The notes under the pieces are model-generated. The model searched no databases and was not told where the DNA came from. It was given only the letters and a program-made list of their open reading frames with translations. 64,000 nucleotides of DNA from Variovorax sp. Root318D1 (GTDB lineage: Bacteria > Pseudomonadota > Gammaproteobacteria > Burkholderiales > Burkholderiaceae_C), in contig NZ_LMCQ01000023.1 of NCBI RefSeq assembly GCF_001424835.1, positions 311,688-375,687 on the forward strand. Reading direction: 5' to 3'. Below, piece after piece: positions 21,876-30,299 of the stretch; position 1 is the first letter of the stretch, and each line of letters starts with the position of its first letter. Made by a program: the position numbers and the translations under genes.

Positions 21876-22414
21876 GCGGCGGGCTTGTCGTCGCCCTTGA
21901 GGTGCGGCGAGATGTAGAGCCCCTGTGCCACCAGGAAGACGACCGGAAACACATAGCCCCAGAGCTTGAAGTTGACCCAGGCCTCGGTGGTGAAGTACGC
22001 CGCCACGTAGCCGTTGATGATCGCCATGAAGAGGCAGTAGCCGATCCAGGCCACGTTGAGGCGGCCCCACACGCGGTCGGGCAGCTGCAGCTGCGAGCCC
22101 AGCAGCATCTTGAGGAAGTTCTTTTTCAGCGCCCAGAGCGCGACGGCCAGGGCGATGGCCATGGCGCCATAGAGCACCGTGGGCTTCCACTTGATGAAGC
22201 GGTCGTCATGCAGCACCAGCGTGAGCGTGCCGAACAAGAGGATCAGCACCAGCGTGGCCTTCTGCATGGCCTGCAGCTTGCGCTCCATGGCGTAGATGAT
22301 GCCCATCTGCACCACGGTGGCGGCCATGAGCACGCCGGTGGCGGTGTAGATGTCGCCCAGCTTGTAGGCGCCGAAGAACAGCAGGATCGGAAAGAAGTCG
22401 AGGATCAGTTTCAT
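21872..22414 (-). CDS. yciB: Septation protein A / inner membrane-spanning protein YciB
   Basis: This 180-residue integral membrane protein has five to six predicted helices. Family markers are the N-terminus MKLILDFFPILLFFGAYK, then WKPTVLYGAMAIAL, then PDRVWGRLNVAWIGYCLFMAIINGYVAAYF. YciB (IspZ) affects septation and envelope integrity; its biochemical role is not settled. It is 21 nt downstream of msrB and overlaps bolA by 4 nt. Confidence 0.94.
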   Translation of the reverse strand: MKLILDFFPILLFFGAYKLGDIYTATGVLMAATVVQMGIIYAMERKLQAMQKATLVLILLFGTLTLVLHDDRFIKWKPTVLYGAMAIALAVALWALKKNFLKMLLGSQLQLPDRVWGRLNVAWIGYCLFMAIINGYVAAYFTTEAWVNFKLWGYVFPVVFLVAQGLYISPHLKGDDKPAA

Positions 22415-22435
22415 GCGCTGGAGAGGGCTGGTTGG

Positions 22436-22846
22436 TTATTTCTTCTGGAAGTCCAGCGAGGCGGAATTCATGCAGTAGCGGAGGCCGGTTTCGGTGGGGC
22501 CGTCGGGGAACACGTGGCCCAGGTGGGCGCCGCAGTTTGCGCAGACGTTCTCGGTGCGCACCATGCCATGCGAGCGGTCGACGATGTTCTTGATGGCACC
22601 CGGCACAGCCTCTTGCGAGAAGCTGGGCCAGCCGCAACCCGCGTCGAACTTGGTCGACGCCTCGAACAACTTGGCGCCGCAGCAGATGCAGTGGTACGTG
22701 CCGTCTTCCCAGTGCGCCTCGTACTTGCCGGTGAAGGGGCGCTCGGTGGCCGCATGGCGCGTGACCTCGAAGGCCGCGGGCTCAGCGCCTTTTTCAGCGA
22801 GCAGGGCTTTCCATTCGGCGTCGGTTTTCTCTACGGGAGTGGTCAT
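22436..22846 (-). CDS. msrB: Peptide-methionine (R)-S-oxide reductase MsrB
   Basis: This 136-residue enzyme reduces methionine-R-sulfoxide in proteins. A zinc site is formed by C53 and C56 (YHCICCG) and by C102 and C105 (CANCGAHLGHVF). The catalytic Cys is C125 in RYCMNSASLDF, and C71 in AGCGWPSF is a candidate resolving residue. It is cytoplasmic, with no signal peptide. Its start overlaps the selO stop by 4 nt (ATGA), tying the two redox-linked genes together. Confidence 0.95.
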   Translation of the reverse strand: MTTPVEKTDAEWKALLAEKGAEPAAFEVTRHAATERPFTGKYEAHWEDGTYHCICCGAKLFEASTKFDAGCGWPSFSQEAVPGAIKNIVDRSHGMVRTENVCANCGAHLGHVFPDGPTETGLRYCMNSASLDFQKK

Positions 22847-24324
22847 GATGAGCAGCTGATTTCGATCGTGGAGGCCCAGTCGGGCGGAAACCCGGCATAG
22901 GCGTCGGAGCCGGGATGTTCTTCAAATGGGGTTTCGAGCAGTGTCAGCAAGGTTGCCACACCCGAGAAGTCCTTTTGGCCAGCCGCTTCGATGGCTTGCT
23001 GGCCCAGGTGGTTCCTCAACACGTATTTAGGGTTCGATTTGAGCATCAGATCGCCGGCTTCCGAACGTGATGCCTGCCCATGGCGCTCTGAAAACGATAG
23101 CAACCAGGCGTCGAAGCCGGCGCGGTCCAGGAACAGATCACGCACCGGCTCGGCGCTGCCTCCAGCCATGTGCTGCGAAAGGCGGCGCCAGAAGATCGTG
23201 TAGTCGACCTTTTCCGCGGCCAAGAGCTTCAATACGCCTTCGATCAGCGCGCGATCGCCTTCGGCCGGCCCGGCGAGCCCGAGCTTGGCGCGCATTCGGC
23301 TCTCGAACTCGCTCGGAAACACCGTCTTGTACGACTCCAGCGCGGCCACCGCGATTTCCTGGTCGCCGATCAGCGGCAGCAGCGCCTGCGCCAGGCAGAA
23401 CAGGTTCCAGTAGGCCACGTTGGGCTGCTGGTTGAAGGCATAGCGCCCGCTGGTGTCGCTGTGGTTGCAGACGTGGCGCGGGTCGAACCCGTCCAGGAAC
23501 TGGAACGGTCCGTAGTCGATGGTGAGCCCGAGGATGCTCATGTTGTCGGTATTCATCACGCCATGGCAAAAGCCCACGGCCTGCCACTGGGCGAGCAGGG
23601 CGGCGGTACGCTCACTCACCGCTTCGAGAAAGGCGGCGTAGGCGTTGCCATTGAAGCGCTCCGTGGTGCGGCAAGCCGGGTAGTAGCGGTCGATCACGTA
23701 GTTGGCCAGGGCACGCAGTTCGGCATCCCTCTGGTTGGCCGCAAAGTGCTCGAAATGTCCGAATCGCACGAAGCTGGGCGCCACGCGGGTCACCACAGCC
23801 GAGGTTTCCGGTACTTCGCGGTACACGGGCGCGTCGGAGCCTGTCACGCACAGTGCCCGGGTGGTCGGGATGCCGAGGCCGTGCATGGCCTCGCTGCAGA
23901 GAAATTCGCGGATGCTCGAACGCAGCACGGCACGGCCGTCGCCGCCGCGCGAGTAGGGGGTACGGCCCGCGCCCTTGAGCTGCACTTCGAGCCCACCCGC
24001 CGTCTCGCCCAGCATGATCGCGCGGCCATCGCCGAGCTGGCCGGCCCAGACGCCGAACTGGTGGCCGCTGTACACGGTAGCAAAGGGCCGCGTTCCCGCG
24101 ACGGGCACGTTGCCGGTCAGGGCGGCCAGTGTGCTGTCCGATTGCCGCCAGCCGGCCGGAAGGCCGAGCTCGCGCGCCATCGCCTCGCTGTGCCCCACCC
24201 AGTAGGGATCGGGCAGCGGCGTCGGCCGCAATTCGGTGAGAAACGCGGGTCCCAGCGCCAGGAATCCGGGTTTCCATTGCAATCCCAGGTCGGCGGCGAC
24301 CGTGTCTTCAGCAAGCAAGCTCAT
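22843..24324 (-). CDS. selO: Protein adenylyltransferase SelO (YdiU family)
   Basis: This 493-residue pseudokinase-fold enzyme transfers AMP to Ser/Thr/Tyr of target proteins. Supporting segments are VYSGHQFGVWAGQLGDGRAI (glycine-rich nucleotide region), LKGAGRTPYSRGGDGRAVLR, GVMNTDNMSILGLTIDYGPF (metal-binding N and D) and FMDGFDPRHVCNHSD-like text, here FLDGFDPRHVCNHSD. The extreme C-terminus is SCSS; its Cys aligns with the selenocysteine of animal SelO and is kept as Cys in bacteria. The start ATG at 24324 (MSLLAEDTVAADLG) is chosen over the longer open frame. It is directly upstream of msrB with a 4-nt overlap. Confidence 0.93.
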   Translation of the reverse strand: MSLLAEDTVAADLGLQWKPGFLALGPAFLTELRPTPLPDPYWVGHSEAMARELGLPAGWRQSDSTLAALTGNVPVAGTRPFATVYSGHQFGVWAGQLGDGRAIMLGETAGGLEVQLKGAGRTPYSRGGDGRAVLRSSIREFLCSEAMHGLGIPTTRALCVTGSDAPVYREVPETSAVVTRVAPSFVRFGHFEHFAANQRDAELRALANYVIDRYYPACRTTERFNGNAYAAFLEAVSERTAALLAQWQAVGFCHGVMNTDNMSILGLTIDYGPFQFLDGFDPRHVCNHSDTSGRYAFNQQPNVAYWNLFCLAQALLPLIGDQEIAVAALESYKTVFPSEFESRMRAKLGLAGPAEGDRALIEGVLKLLAAEKVDYTIFWRRLSQHMAGGSAEPVRDLFLDRAGFDAWLLSFSERHGQASRSEAGDLMLKSNPKYVLRNHLGQQAIEAAGQKDFSGVATLLTLLETPFEEHPGSDAYAGFPPDWASTIEISCSS

Positions 24325-24398
24325 GACGGCATTGTCCGGCAGAGCGCGTAACCCCTTGCGGCGCGGGCCATCGCGCTCTTGCAAAGGGTCAATGAGGG

Positions 24399-25493
24399 TC
24401 AGTGGGCGAGTGCCGGCATGTCCCAGATCCGTGCCCGGTATTGGGCGGGCGGCAGGCCGAACCAGCGTTTGCAGGCCCGGAAGAAGTTGCTGCTGTCGAC
24501 AAAGCCCAGCATGTCCGCCACCGCGGTGAGCGTGTGCCGGTCTTCCGCCAGGTACTGCCGCGCGAGCTCGCGGCGGGTGCGGTCGAGCAGCGACTGGAAC
24601 GACACCGACTCTTCCTGCAGCCGACGCTGGAGCGTGCGCTCCGCCAGCCCGAGGCCGGCGGCCACGTCCTGCCGGCGCGGTTCGCCCTGCGGCAGCCGGC
24701 GCGCGATCTCGGCGCACACCAGGGTGCTGGTCGTGGTCTGGCCCAGCAGGTTCAACTGGTCGTCCAGCAGGTGCTCCTGCATCTCACCCAGCACGGGATG
24801 ATGGGTGGGCAGCGGCATGGCCAGGTCGGTGCTCGACAGCAGCATGCGGTTGGCTGCGGCGTTGAATCGCACGTCGCAGCCGAAAGCCTCGCGATGCAGC
24901 CTGTCGCTGGTCGGCCCAGGGTAGACGAACTCCATGGCCAGCGGCTGCAGCCCGCGCCGCGTGAGCCATTGACATTGCACGAGCGTGGTCAGGAGGGCGT
25001 ATTCGACGCGCTGGCGCGGAATCGGCAAGCTGCCGCCGCTGTGCTCCATCACCAGCCAGCAACCGCGCGGATCGGGGTGCAGCGAGAAGGCAGTCGCGTC
25101 CGAGATCACAGCCATGTAGCGCGCCAGCCGCGCGAGCGCCGAGCCGAGGTCGGGGCTGCAGGCCATGGCATGGCCGACCGTGCCCAGCTTGCTGTGCGTG
25201 GCGGCCAGGTCGCGGTGCAGGCCGAGCGACGGTCTGCCGGCGCGCGCCACGGCAAGTTGCCAGAGCAGGGTGACTTCGTCGACGGGGATGCGGGCGTTCT
25301 GGCGGCGCAGCGAATCGGGATCGAAGCCAGCGGCCTGCAGCAGCGACGGCACGTTCAGTCCTTCGGCCTCGAACATCGAGAGCACGCCCTCAAGCCAGAC
25401 GGCCGAACTGGTCCGGCCCTCTGGTTGCTGCGCGCAGCCGGGCCGGCGTTGCAGTCGGCGCTGGGCATGTGGCATGGAGGTTCCTGAAGTCAT
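24399..25493 (-). CDS. AraC family transcriptional regulator (arabinose-binding-like N-domain type)
   Basis: This is a regulator of about 364 residues. The N-terminal part (PSLLQAAGFDPDSLRRQNARIPVDEVTLLWQ...) matches the OruR/ArgR-like sensor domain that precedes many AraC helix-turn-helix domains. The C-terminal HTH reads RRELARQYLAEDRHTLTAVADMLGF, then SNFFRACKRWFGLPPAQYR. Two in-frame ATGs, 25493 and 25475, are possible starts; codons further upstream lie in intergenic sequence. It is divergent from the acyl-CoA ligase at 25777, so it may control that gene. selO follows 74 nt downstream on the same strand. Confidence 0.88.
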   Translation of the reverse strand: MTSGTSMPHAQRRLQRRPGCAQQPEGRTSSAVWLEGVLSMFEAEGLNVPSLLQAAGFDPDSLRRQNARIPVDEVTLLWQLAVARAGRPSLGLHRDLAATHSKLGTVGHAMACSPDLGSALARLARYMAVISDATAFSLHPDPRGCWLVMEHSGGSLPIPRQRVEYALLTTLVQCQWLTRRGLQPLAMEFVYPGPTSDRLHREAFGCDVRFNAAANRMLLSSTDLAMPLPTHHPVLGEMQEHLLDDQLNLLGQTTTSTLVCAEIARRLPQGEPRRQDVAAGLGLAERTLQRRLQEESVSFQSLLDRTRRELARQYLAEDRHTLTAVADMLGFVDSSNFFRACKRWFGLPPAQYRARIWDMPALAH

Positions 25494-25776
25494 TGAATTG
25501 GCTCGCTTGCGATAGCGGGAGAAACGCAGTCTGTTCCTAGAATTTTCTGGCGGGTTCGGCCGGCCGGAGTATGGCCACCGGGCAACGATGCAGGAATTCC
25601 GGTTAACCCGGTGTGGACGCTTTGTCGACATCACGGGTTCGTGTACCTCCCGGCAGACCGTTCAGCATCGAGTTCCGCGTGCGGGTTTCTGTCATTGTGC
25701 GAACGACCGAAGATTGAGTGAATCCGTTGACCGCAAAGTTTTAGCAGCCATTTCACAAAAGAACAGGAGCCTTTAG
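25494..25776. promoter_or_regulatory. Divergent intergenic region, AraC regulator and acyl-CoA ligase
   Basis: This 283-nt gap should hold both promoters and any AraC-type operator. I see AGGAG at 25765-25769, correctly spaced for the ligase ATG, and a TAGAAT hexamer at 25535-25540. There is no clear operator repeat and no convincing small gene. Confidence 0.5.
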
Positions 25777-27420
25777 ATGCTGGGTTTGATGCAAGACCAA
25801 CCGCTTTTGATCTCGTCGCTGATCGAGTTCGCCGAGCGTCACCATGGCGACGCCGAAATCGTCTCGCGCCGCGTCGAGGGCGATATCCACCGGAGCACCT
25901 GGAGCAAGATCGCGTCGCGCGCAAGGCAGGTCGCCAATGCGCTTGACGGCGAGCAACTGCTGTTCAGCGACCGCGTCGCCACCCTGGCCTGGAACGGCTA
26001 CCGGCATCTGGAGCTGTATTACGGCGTGAGTGGCACCGGCCGCGTGCTCCACACCATCAATCCGCGCTTGCACCCCGACCAGATCGCATGGATCGCCAAC
26101 CATGCCGAAGACCAGATCCTGTGCTTCGACCTGAGCTTCCTGCCGCTGGTGCAGGCGGTGCATGCCAAGTGCAGCACCGTGAGGAAATGGATTGCGCTTT
26201 GCGACGCCGACAAGCTGCCGGCCGACAGCGGCATTCCCAACCTCGTGAGCTACGAGGCCTGGATGAGCGGGCAATCGACCGATTACGACTGGCCGACCTT
26301 CGACGAGAACTCGGCGTCGAGCATGTGCTACACGAGCGGCACCACGGGCAACCCCAAGGCCGCCCTCTACAGCCACCGTTCGACGCTGCTGCACGCCTAC
26401 GCGGCGGCACTGCCCGACGTGATGCGCATCTCGGCGCGCGACTCGGTGCTGCCCGTGGTCCCGATGTTCCACGTCAACGCCTGGGGCATCCCGTATTCGG
26501 CCGCGCTGGTCGGTGCGAAGATCGTGTTCCCCGGTCCGGCGCTCGACGGCAAGTCGGTGTTCGAACTCATCGAGTCCGAAGGCGTGACCTTCGCGGCCGG
26601 CGTGCCCACCGTGTGGCAAATGATGCTCGGCCACATGCAGGCCAACGAGCTGAAGTTCTCCACCCTCGACCGCACCGTCATTGGCGGTTCGGCCTGCCCG
26701 CCGGCCATGATCCGCGCGTTCCAGGATGTCTACAAGGTCGAGGTGCTGCATGCCTGGGGCATGACCGAGATGAGCCCCCTGGGCACGCTGTGCACGCTCA
26801 AGAACAAGCATCTCGCGATGCCGGCCGATGCGCAGCTTGCAATCCGCCTGAAACAGGGCCGCGCGATTTACGGCGTCGACATGAAGATCGTCGACGGCAA
26901 CGGCAAGGAACTGCCCTGGGACGGCAAGGCCTTTGGCGACCTGCTGGTCAAGGGGCCGTGGGTCGTGAAGGAATACTTCAAGGGCGAGGGCGGCGATCCG
27001 CTCGTTCCCGACGAGCAGGGCCGCGGCTGGTTCCCCACAGGCGACGTCGCCACCATCGATCCCGACGGCTATCTTCAGATCACCGACCGCAGCAAGGACG
27101 TGATCAAGTCCGGCGGCGAATGGATCAGTTCCATCGAGGTCGAAAACATCGCCGTCGCGCATCCGGCCATCGCCATGGCCGCATGCATCGGCGTGGCGCA
27201 CCCCAAGTGGGATGAGCGACCGATCGTCGTGGTGACGAAGAAGCCCAATGCCGAAGTCACGCGCGAAGAGCTGCTCAAGTTCTACGAAGGCAAGACAGCC
27301 AAGTGGCAGATCCCCGACGACGTGGTCTTCGTCGAGGCAATTCCGCTCGGCGCCACCGGAAAGATTCTCAAGACAAAGTTGCGCGAACTGTTGAAAGACT
27401 ACAAGTTGCCGGCTGCATAG
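25777..27420 (+). CDS. Acyl-CoA ligase, long-chain fatty acid / DmdB-like
   Basis: This 547-residue enzyme of the ANL superfamily activates a carboxylic acid to its CoA thioester through an acyl-AMP. The ATP loop is YTSGTTGNPKAALYSH. Motif HAWGMTEMSPLG binds the adenylate, GWFPTGDVATIDPDGYLQI holds the hinge Asp, and ATGKILKTKLRE holds the C-terminal catalytic Lys. Overall it resembles the medium/long-chain ligases that include 3-methylmercaptopropionate-CoA ligase (DmdB), so substrate length is not fixed by sequence alone. AGGAG at 25765 supports the start. It precedes the Liv receptors and the lipid-degradation run. Confidence 0.92.
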   Translation: MLGLMQDQPLLISSLIEFAERHHGDAEIVSRRVEGDIHRSTWSKIASRARQVANALDGEQLLFSDRVATLAWNGYRHLELYYGVSGTGRVLHTINPRLHPDQIAWIANHAEDQILCFDLSFLPLVQAVHAKCSTVRKWIALCDADKLPADSGIPNLVSYEAWMSGQSTDYDWPTFDENSASSMCYTSGTTGNPKAALYSHRSTLLHAYAAALPDVMRISARDSVLPVVPMFHVNAWGIPYSAALVGAKIVFPGPALDGKSVFELIESEGVTFAAGVPTVWQMMLGHMQANELKFSTLDRTVIGGSACPPAMIRAFQDVYKVEVLHAWGMTEMSPLGTLCTLKNKHLAMPADAQLAIRLKQGRAIYGVDMKIVDGNGKELPWDGKAFGDLLVKGPWVVKEYFKGEGGDPLVPDEQGRGWFPTGDVATIDPDGYLQITDRSKDVIKSGGEWISSIEVENIAVAHPAIAMAACIGVAHPKWDERPIVVVTKKPNAEVTREELLKFYEGKTAKWQIPDDVVFVEAIPLGATGKILKTKLRELLKDYKLPAA

Positions 27421-27428
27421 GCGCGCGC

Positions 27429-27510
27429 TGTCGCGCAGGCGATAGCCAGGCCGCTTTGGCGGCCCTGCTTGCGGGCATTCCCTGTGCGGCGAAAAAACCG
27501 GCGCTTGTAC
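27429..27510 (+). promoter_or_regulatory. Leader element shared with the second receptor gene (copy 1)
   Basis: This leader contains TGTCGC (27429), GGGCATTCCCTG (27473-27484) and CTTGTAC (27504-27510), 36 nt before the start codon of the first receptor. The same three blocks occur at identical spacing (44 and 31 nt) before the paralogue at 28978. The shared blocks may hold the promoter or a leader RNA element. Confidence 0.55.
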
Positions 27511-27545
27511 GCTGCCATCTCGGCCCCTTACCCTGGAGACTCTTC

Positions 27546-28778
27546 ATGCCCCGTGCTATCAAGTCAGTAGCTTTCTGTGCAATGCTGCTCAGCGCCACAG
27601 CCTCTTTCGCCCAGAAGGGCGAGACCGTCAAGGTCGCCTGGCTCGATCCGCTGTCGGGGCTGATGGCGGCGGTGGGGACCAACCAGCTCAAGACCACGCA
27701 GTTCATGGTCGAAGAGTTCAACAAGAAGAACACCTCCGGCGTGAAGTTCGAACTCATCGCCATCGACAACAAGTTGAGCCCGCAGGAAACCACCAGCGCG
27801 CTGCGCTCGGCCATGGACCAGGGTGCGCGCTACGTGATGCAGGGCAACGGCTCCGGCCCCGCATTGGCCATCATCGATGCGCTCGAAAAGCACAACGCGC
27901 GCAACCCGGGCAAGGAGCTGGTCTACATCAACTATGCGGCGGTCGACCCCGACCTCACCAACAGCAAGTGCAGCTACTGGCACTTTCGCCTCGATGCCGA
28001 CACCTCCATGAAGATGGAGGCGCTGACCACCTTCATGAAGGACCTGCCTGAAATCAAGAAGGTCTACCTGCTCAACCAGAACTACGCCCACGGCCAGCAG
28101 GTCTCCAAGTTCGCCAAGCAGAATCTGAAAGACAAGCGCCCCGACATCGAGATTGTTGGCGACGACCTTCATCCCCTGGCTCAGGTGCGCGACTTCGCAC
28201 CCTACATCGCCAAGATCAAGGCTTCGGGTGCCGATTCGGTCATCACCGGCAACTGGGGCTCCGACCTGGCGCTGCTCATCAAGTCGGCCAACGATGCCGG
28301 CCTGAACAACGTCAAGTTCTACACCTACTACGCCTACGGCACCGGGGCGCCGACCGCCATGGGTTCCGGCGCCGACGGGCGTGTGTTCGTGGTGGGCTAC
28401 GGCCACTACAACATGGGCGGCGACATCCAGCGGATCATGGGCGAATACAAGAAGAAGATGAATGACGACATGGTGCAGACGTCGATCTATCACGCCTTCG
28501 CGATGCTCGACACCGCCTTCGTCAGGGCCCGCTCCACCGATCCCGTGAAAGTGGCGGCCACCATGGAAGGCATGAAGTTCAAGAGCTTCAACGGCGAGAT
28601 CGAGATGCGCAAGGCCGACCACCAGCTGCAGCAGGGCCTGTGGATCACCAAGTGGCAGAAGGCGGGCGGCAAGTTCCCTTATGACGCCGAGAACACGGGC
28701 TACACGATGGCACCGGTGAAGTATTACGAATCGTATGTGGCCAGCACGCCCACCACCTGCCAGATGAAGCGCCCGTAA
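27546..28778 (+). CDS. Branched-chain amino acid-type ABC transporter receptor, copy 1
   Basis: This 410-residue periplasmic binding protein of the LivJ/Leu-Ile-Val type has a signal peptide at residues 1-22 (MPRAIKSVAFCAMLLSATASFA). The mature part starts QKGETVKVAWLDPLSGLMAAVG and includes QGARYVMQGNGSGPALAII, NSKCSYWHFRLDADTSMKME and YLLNQNYAHGQQVSKF. The open frame extends upstream inside the ligase gene; the ATG at 27546 begins the signal peptide. It is a close paralogue of the next gene. The two may bind different ligands for the shared LivHMGF transporter. Ligand not determined; neighbours favour a lipid- or amino-acid-related compound. Confidence 0.92.
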   Translation: MPRAIKSVAFCAMLLSATASFAQKGETVKVAWLDPLSGLMAAVGTNQLKTTQFMVEEFNKKNTSGVKFELIAIDNKLSPQETTSALRSAMDQGARYVMQGNGSGPALAIIDALEKHNARNPGKELVYINYAAVDPDLTNSKCSYWHFRLDADTSMKMEALTTFMKDLPEIKKVYLLNQNYAHGQQVSKFAKQNLKDKRPDIEIVGDDLHPLAQVRDFAPYIAKIKASGADSVITGNWGSDLALLIKSANDAGLNNVKFYTYYAYGTGAPTAMGSGADGRVFVVGYGHYNMGGDIQRIMGEYKKKMNDDMVQTSIYHAFAMLDTAFVRARSTDPVKVAATMEGMKFKSFNGEIEMRKADHQLQQGLWITKWQKAGGKFPYDAENTGYTMAPVKYYESYVASTPTTCQMKRP

Positions 28779-28779
28779 G

Positions 28780-28794
28780 GCGTTTTGCAAACGC
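28780..28794 (+). terminator. Weak hairpin after receptor copy 1
   Basis: GCGTTT-tgc-AAACGC directly follows the stop codon, then ATTTCC. The stem is perfect but short and lacks a proper U-tract, so at most partial termination is likely. Confidence 0.35.
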
Positions 28795-28800
28795 ATTTCC

Positions 28801-28838
28801 TACCCATGGGTAGCACCGTTCTAACCACCGGTAGCACC
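28801..28838 (+). promoter_or_regulatory. Palindrome and 21-bp-spaced direct repeats upstream of receptor copy 2
   Basis: The 12-bp palindrome TACCCATGGGTA (28801-28812) overlaps the first of two direct repeats GGTAGCACC (28809-28817 and 28830-28838). The repeats are 21 nt apart, two helical turns. They precede the shared leader element and are not found before copy 1. They are a candidate operator. Confidence 0.4.
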
Positions 28839-28852
28839 TCGTAGAAATGCAG

Positions 28853-28934
28853 TGTCGCCTGCGCGATAGAAACGGCCCTTGCAGCCGCCCTCTTACGGGC
28901 ATTCCCTGAGGGGAGGGGCTGCAAACACTTGTAC
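28853..28934 (+). promoter_or_regulatory. Leader element shared with the first receptor gene (copy 2)
   Basis: TGTCGC (28853), GGGCATTCCCTG (28897-28908) and CTTGTAC (28928-28934) repeat the order and exact spacing seen at 27429-27510. CTTGTAC begins 50 nt before the GTG start of copy 2. Confidence 0.55.
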
Positions 28935-28977
28935 TCTCGTGCGGCCTTTTGAACGGTTTGACCAGGAGATATAGATC

Positions 28978-30219
28978 GTGAAGTTCGCTCTGAAAATCGC
29001 TACAGCAGCCATCCTTTCCGCAGCCGCCACCGGCGCGCTGGCGCAAAAAGGTGAAACCGTGAAGATTGCCTGGCTCGACCCGCTGTCCGGCCTGATGGCC
29101 GCGGTCGGTACCAACCAGCTCAAGACTTACCAGTTCCTGGCCGAGGAGTTCAACAAGAAGAACGCCGCCGGGGTCAAGTTCGAGATCATCGGCATCGACA
29201 ACAAGCTGAGTCCGCAAGAGACCACCAGCGCACTGCGCTCGGCCCAGGACCAGGGCGCCCGCTACGTGCTCCAGGGGAATGGTTCAGGCGCGGCGCTGGC
29301 CATCATCGATGCGGTCGAGAAGAACAATGCCCGCAACCCCGGCAAGGAACTGCTGTACATCAACTACGCCGCAGTCGACCCAGACCTGACCAACAGCAAG
29401 TGCAGCTACTGGCACTTCCGGCTCGATGCCGATACCTCCATGAAGATGGAAGCGCTGACCACCTTCATGAAGGACCAGCCGGACGTCAAGAAGGTCTACC
29501 TGCTCAACCAGAACTATGCGCATGGCGTTCAGGTCGCCAAGTTCGCCAAGGAAAACCTCGCACGCAAGCGGCCCGACGTGCAGATCGTCGGCGAGGATCT
29601 CCACCCGCTGGCCCAGGTGCGCGACTTCGCTCCCTACATCGCCAAGATCAAGGCTTCGGGTGCTGATACCGTCATTACCGGCAACTGGGGTTCCGACCTC
29701 GCCTTGCTGATCAAGTCGGCCAACGATGCTGGCCTGAACAACGTCAACTTCTACACCTACTACGGCAGCGTGAGTGGCACGCCGACCGCTATGGGCACAG
29801 CGTCAGCCGGCAAGGTGTACCAAGTGAGCTACGGCCACTACAACATGGGTGGCGATATCCAGCGCCTGGCGGTCGAGTTCAACAAGAAGTTCAAGGAAGA
29901 CCTGTACACCTCGTCAGCCTATACGGCACTGCTGATGCTGAGCGAGGCCTTCGCCAAGGTGAAGTCAACCGATCCCGTCAAGGTGGCTGCCGCGCTGGAA
30001 GGCATGAAGTTCAAGAGCTTCAATGGCGAAGTCGAAATGCGCAAGGCCGATCACCAGTTGCAGCAGGGCCTGTACGTCGCCAAGTGGGAGAAGGCAGGGG
30101 GCAAATTCCCGATCGACGCGGAAGGAACGGGTCACACCTTCGTGCCCGTGAAGTACTACGAGCCGTACGTCGCGAGCACGCCCACCTCGTGCCAGATGAA
30201 GCGACCTAACAATTCCTGA
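28978..30219 (+). CDS. Branched-chain amino acid-type ABC transporter receptor, copy 2
   Basis: This 413-residue LivJ-type receptor starts at a GTG supported by AGGAGA at 28964-28969. The signal peptide MKFALKIATAAILSAAATGALA is followed by QKGETVKIAWLDPLSG. It shares long identical stretches with the preceding gene (for example VDPDLTNSKCSYWHF) but differs around residues 265-280 (YYGSVSGTPTAMGTASAGK versus YYAYGTGAPTAMGSGADGR). It is therefore an old or diverged tandem duplicate, not an assembly repeat. A strong terminator follows, separating receptor from permease genes. Confidence 0.92.
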   Translation: MKFALKIATAAILSAAATGALAQKGETVKIAWLDPLSGLMAAVGTNQLKTYQFLAEEFNKKNAAGVKFEIIGIDNKLSPQETTSALRSAQDQGARYVLQGNGSGAALAIIDAVEKNNARNPGKELLYINYAAVDPDLTNSKCSYWHFRLDADTSMKMEALTTFMKDQPDVKKVYLLNQNYAHGVQVAKFAKENLARKRPDVQIVGEDLHPLAQVRDFAPYIAKIKASGADTVITGNWGSDLALLIKSANDAGLNNVNFYTYYGSVSGTPTAMGTASAGKVYQVSYGHYNMGGDIQRLAVEFNKKFKEDLYTSSAYTALLMLSEAFAKVKSTDPVKVAAALEGMKFKSFNGEVEMRKADHQLQQGLYVAKWEKAGGKFPIDAEGTGHTFVPVKYYEPYVASTPTSCQMKRPNNS

Positions 30220-30245
30220 TTGCCTGATCGCGCGCTGACCGGTCG

Positions 30246-30279
30246 AGGCCCGACTTCACCACTCGGGCCTTTTTCTTTT
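30246..30279 (+). terminator. Rho-independent terminator between receptor copy 2 and livH
   Basis: The perfect 8-bp stem AGGCCCGA (30246-30253) and TCGGGCCT (30263-30270) is followed by TTTTCTTTT. It lies inside the likely transport operon, 21 nt before livH, so it may cut permease expression below receptor expression. Confidence 0.88.
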
Positions 30280-30299
30280 CCAACCGACACGAAAGACCG

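Noticed and set aside
27546..30219. Tandem receptor genes as an assembly duplication
   Set aside because: They differ throughout in codons and residues, in signal peptide, start codon and leader details, so they are true paralogues.
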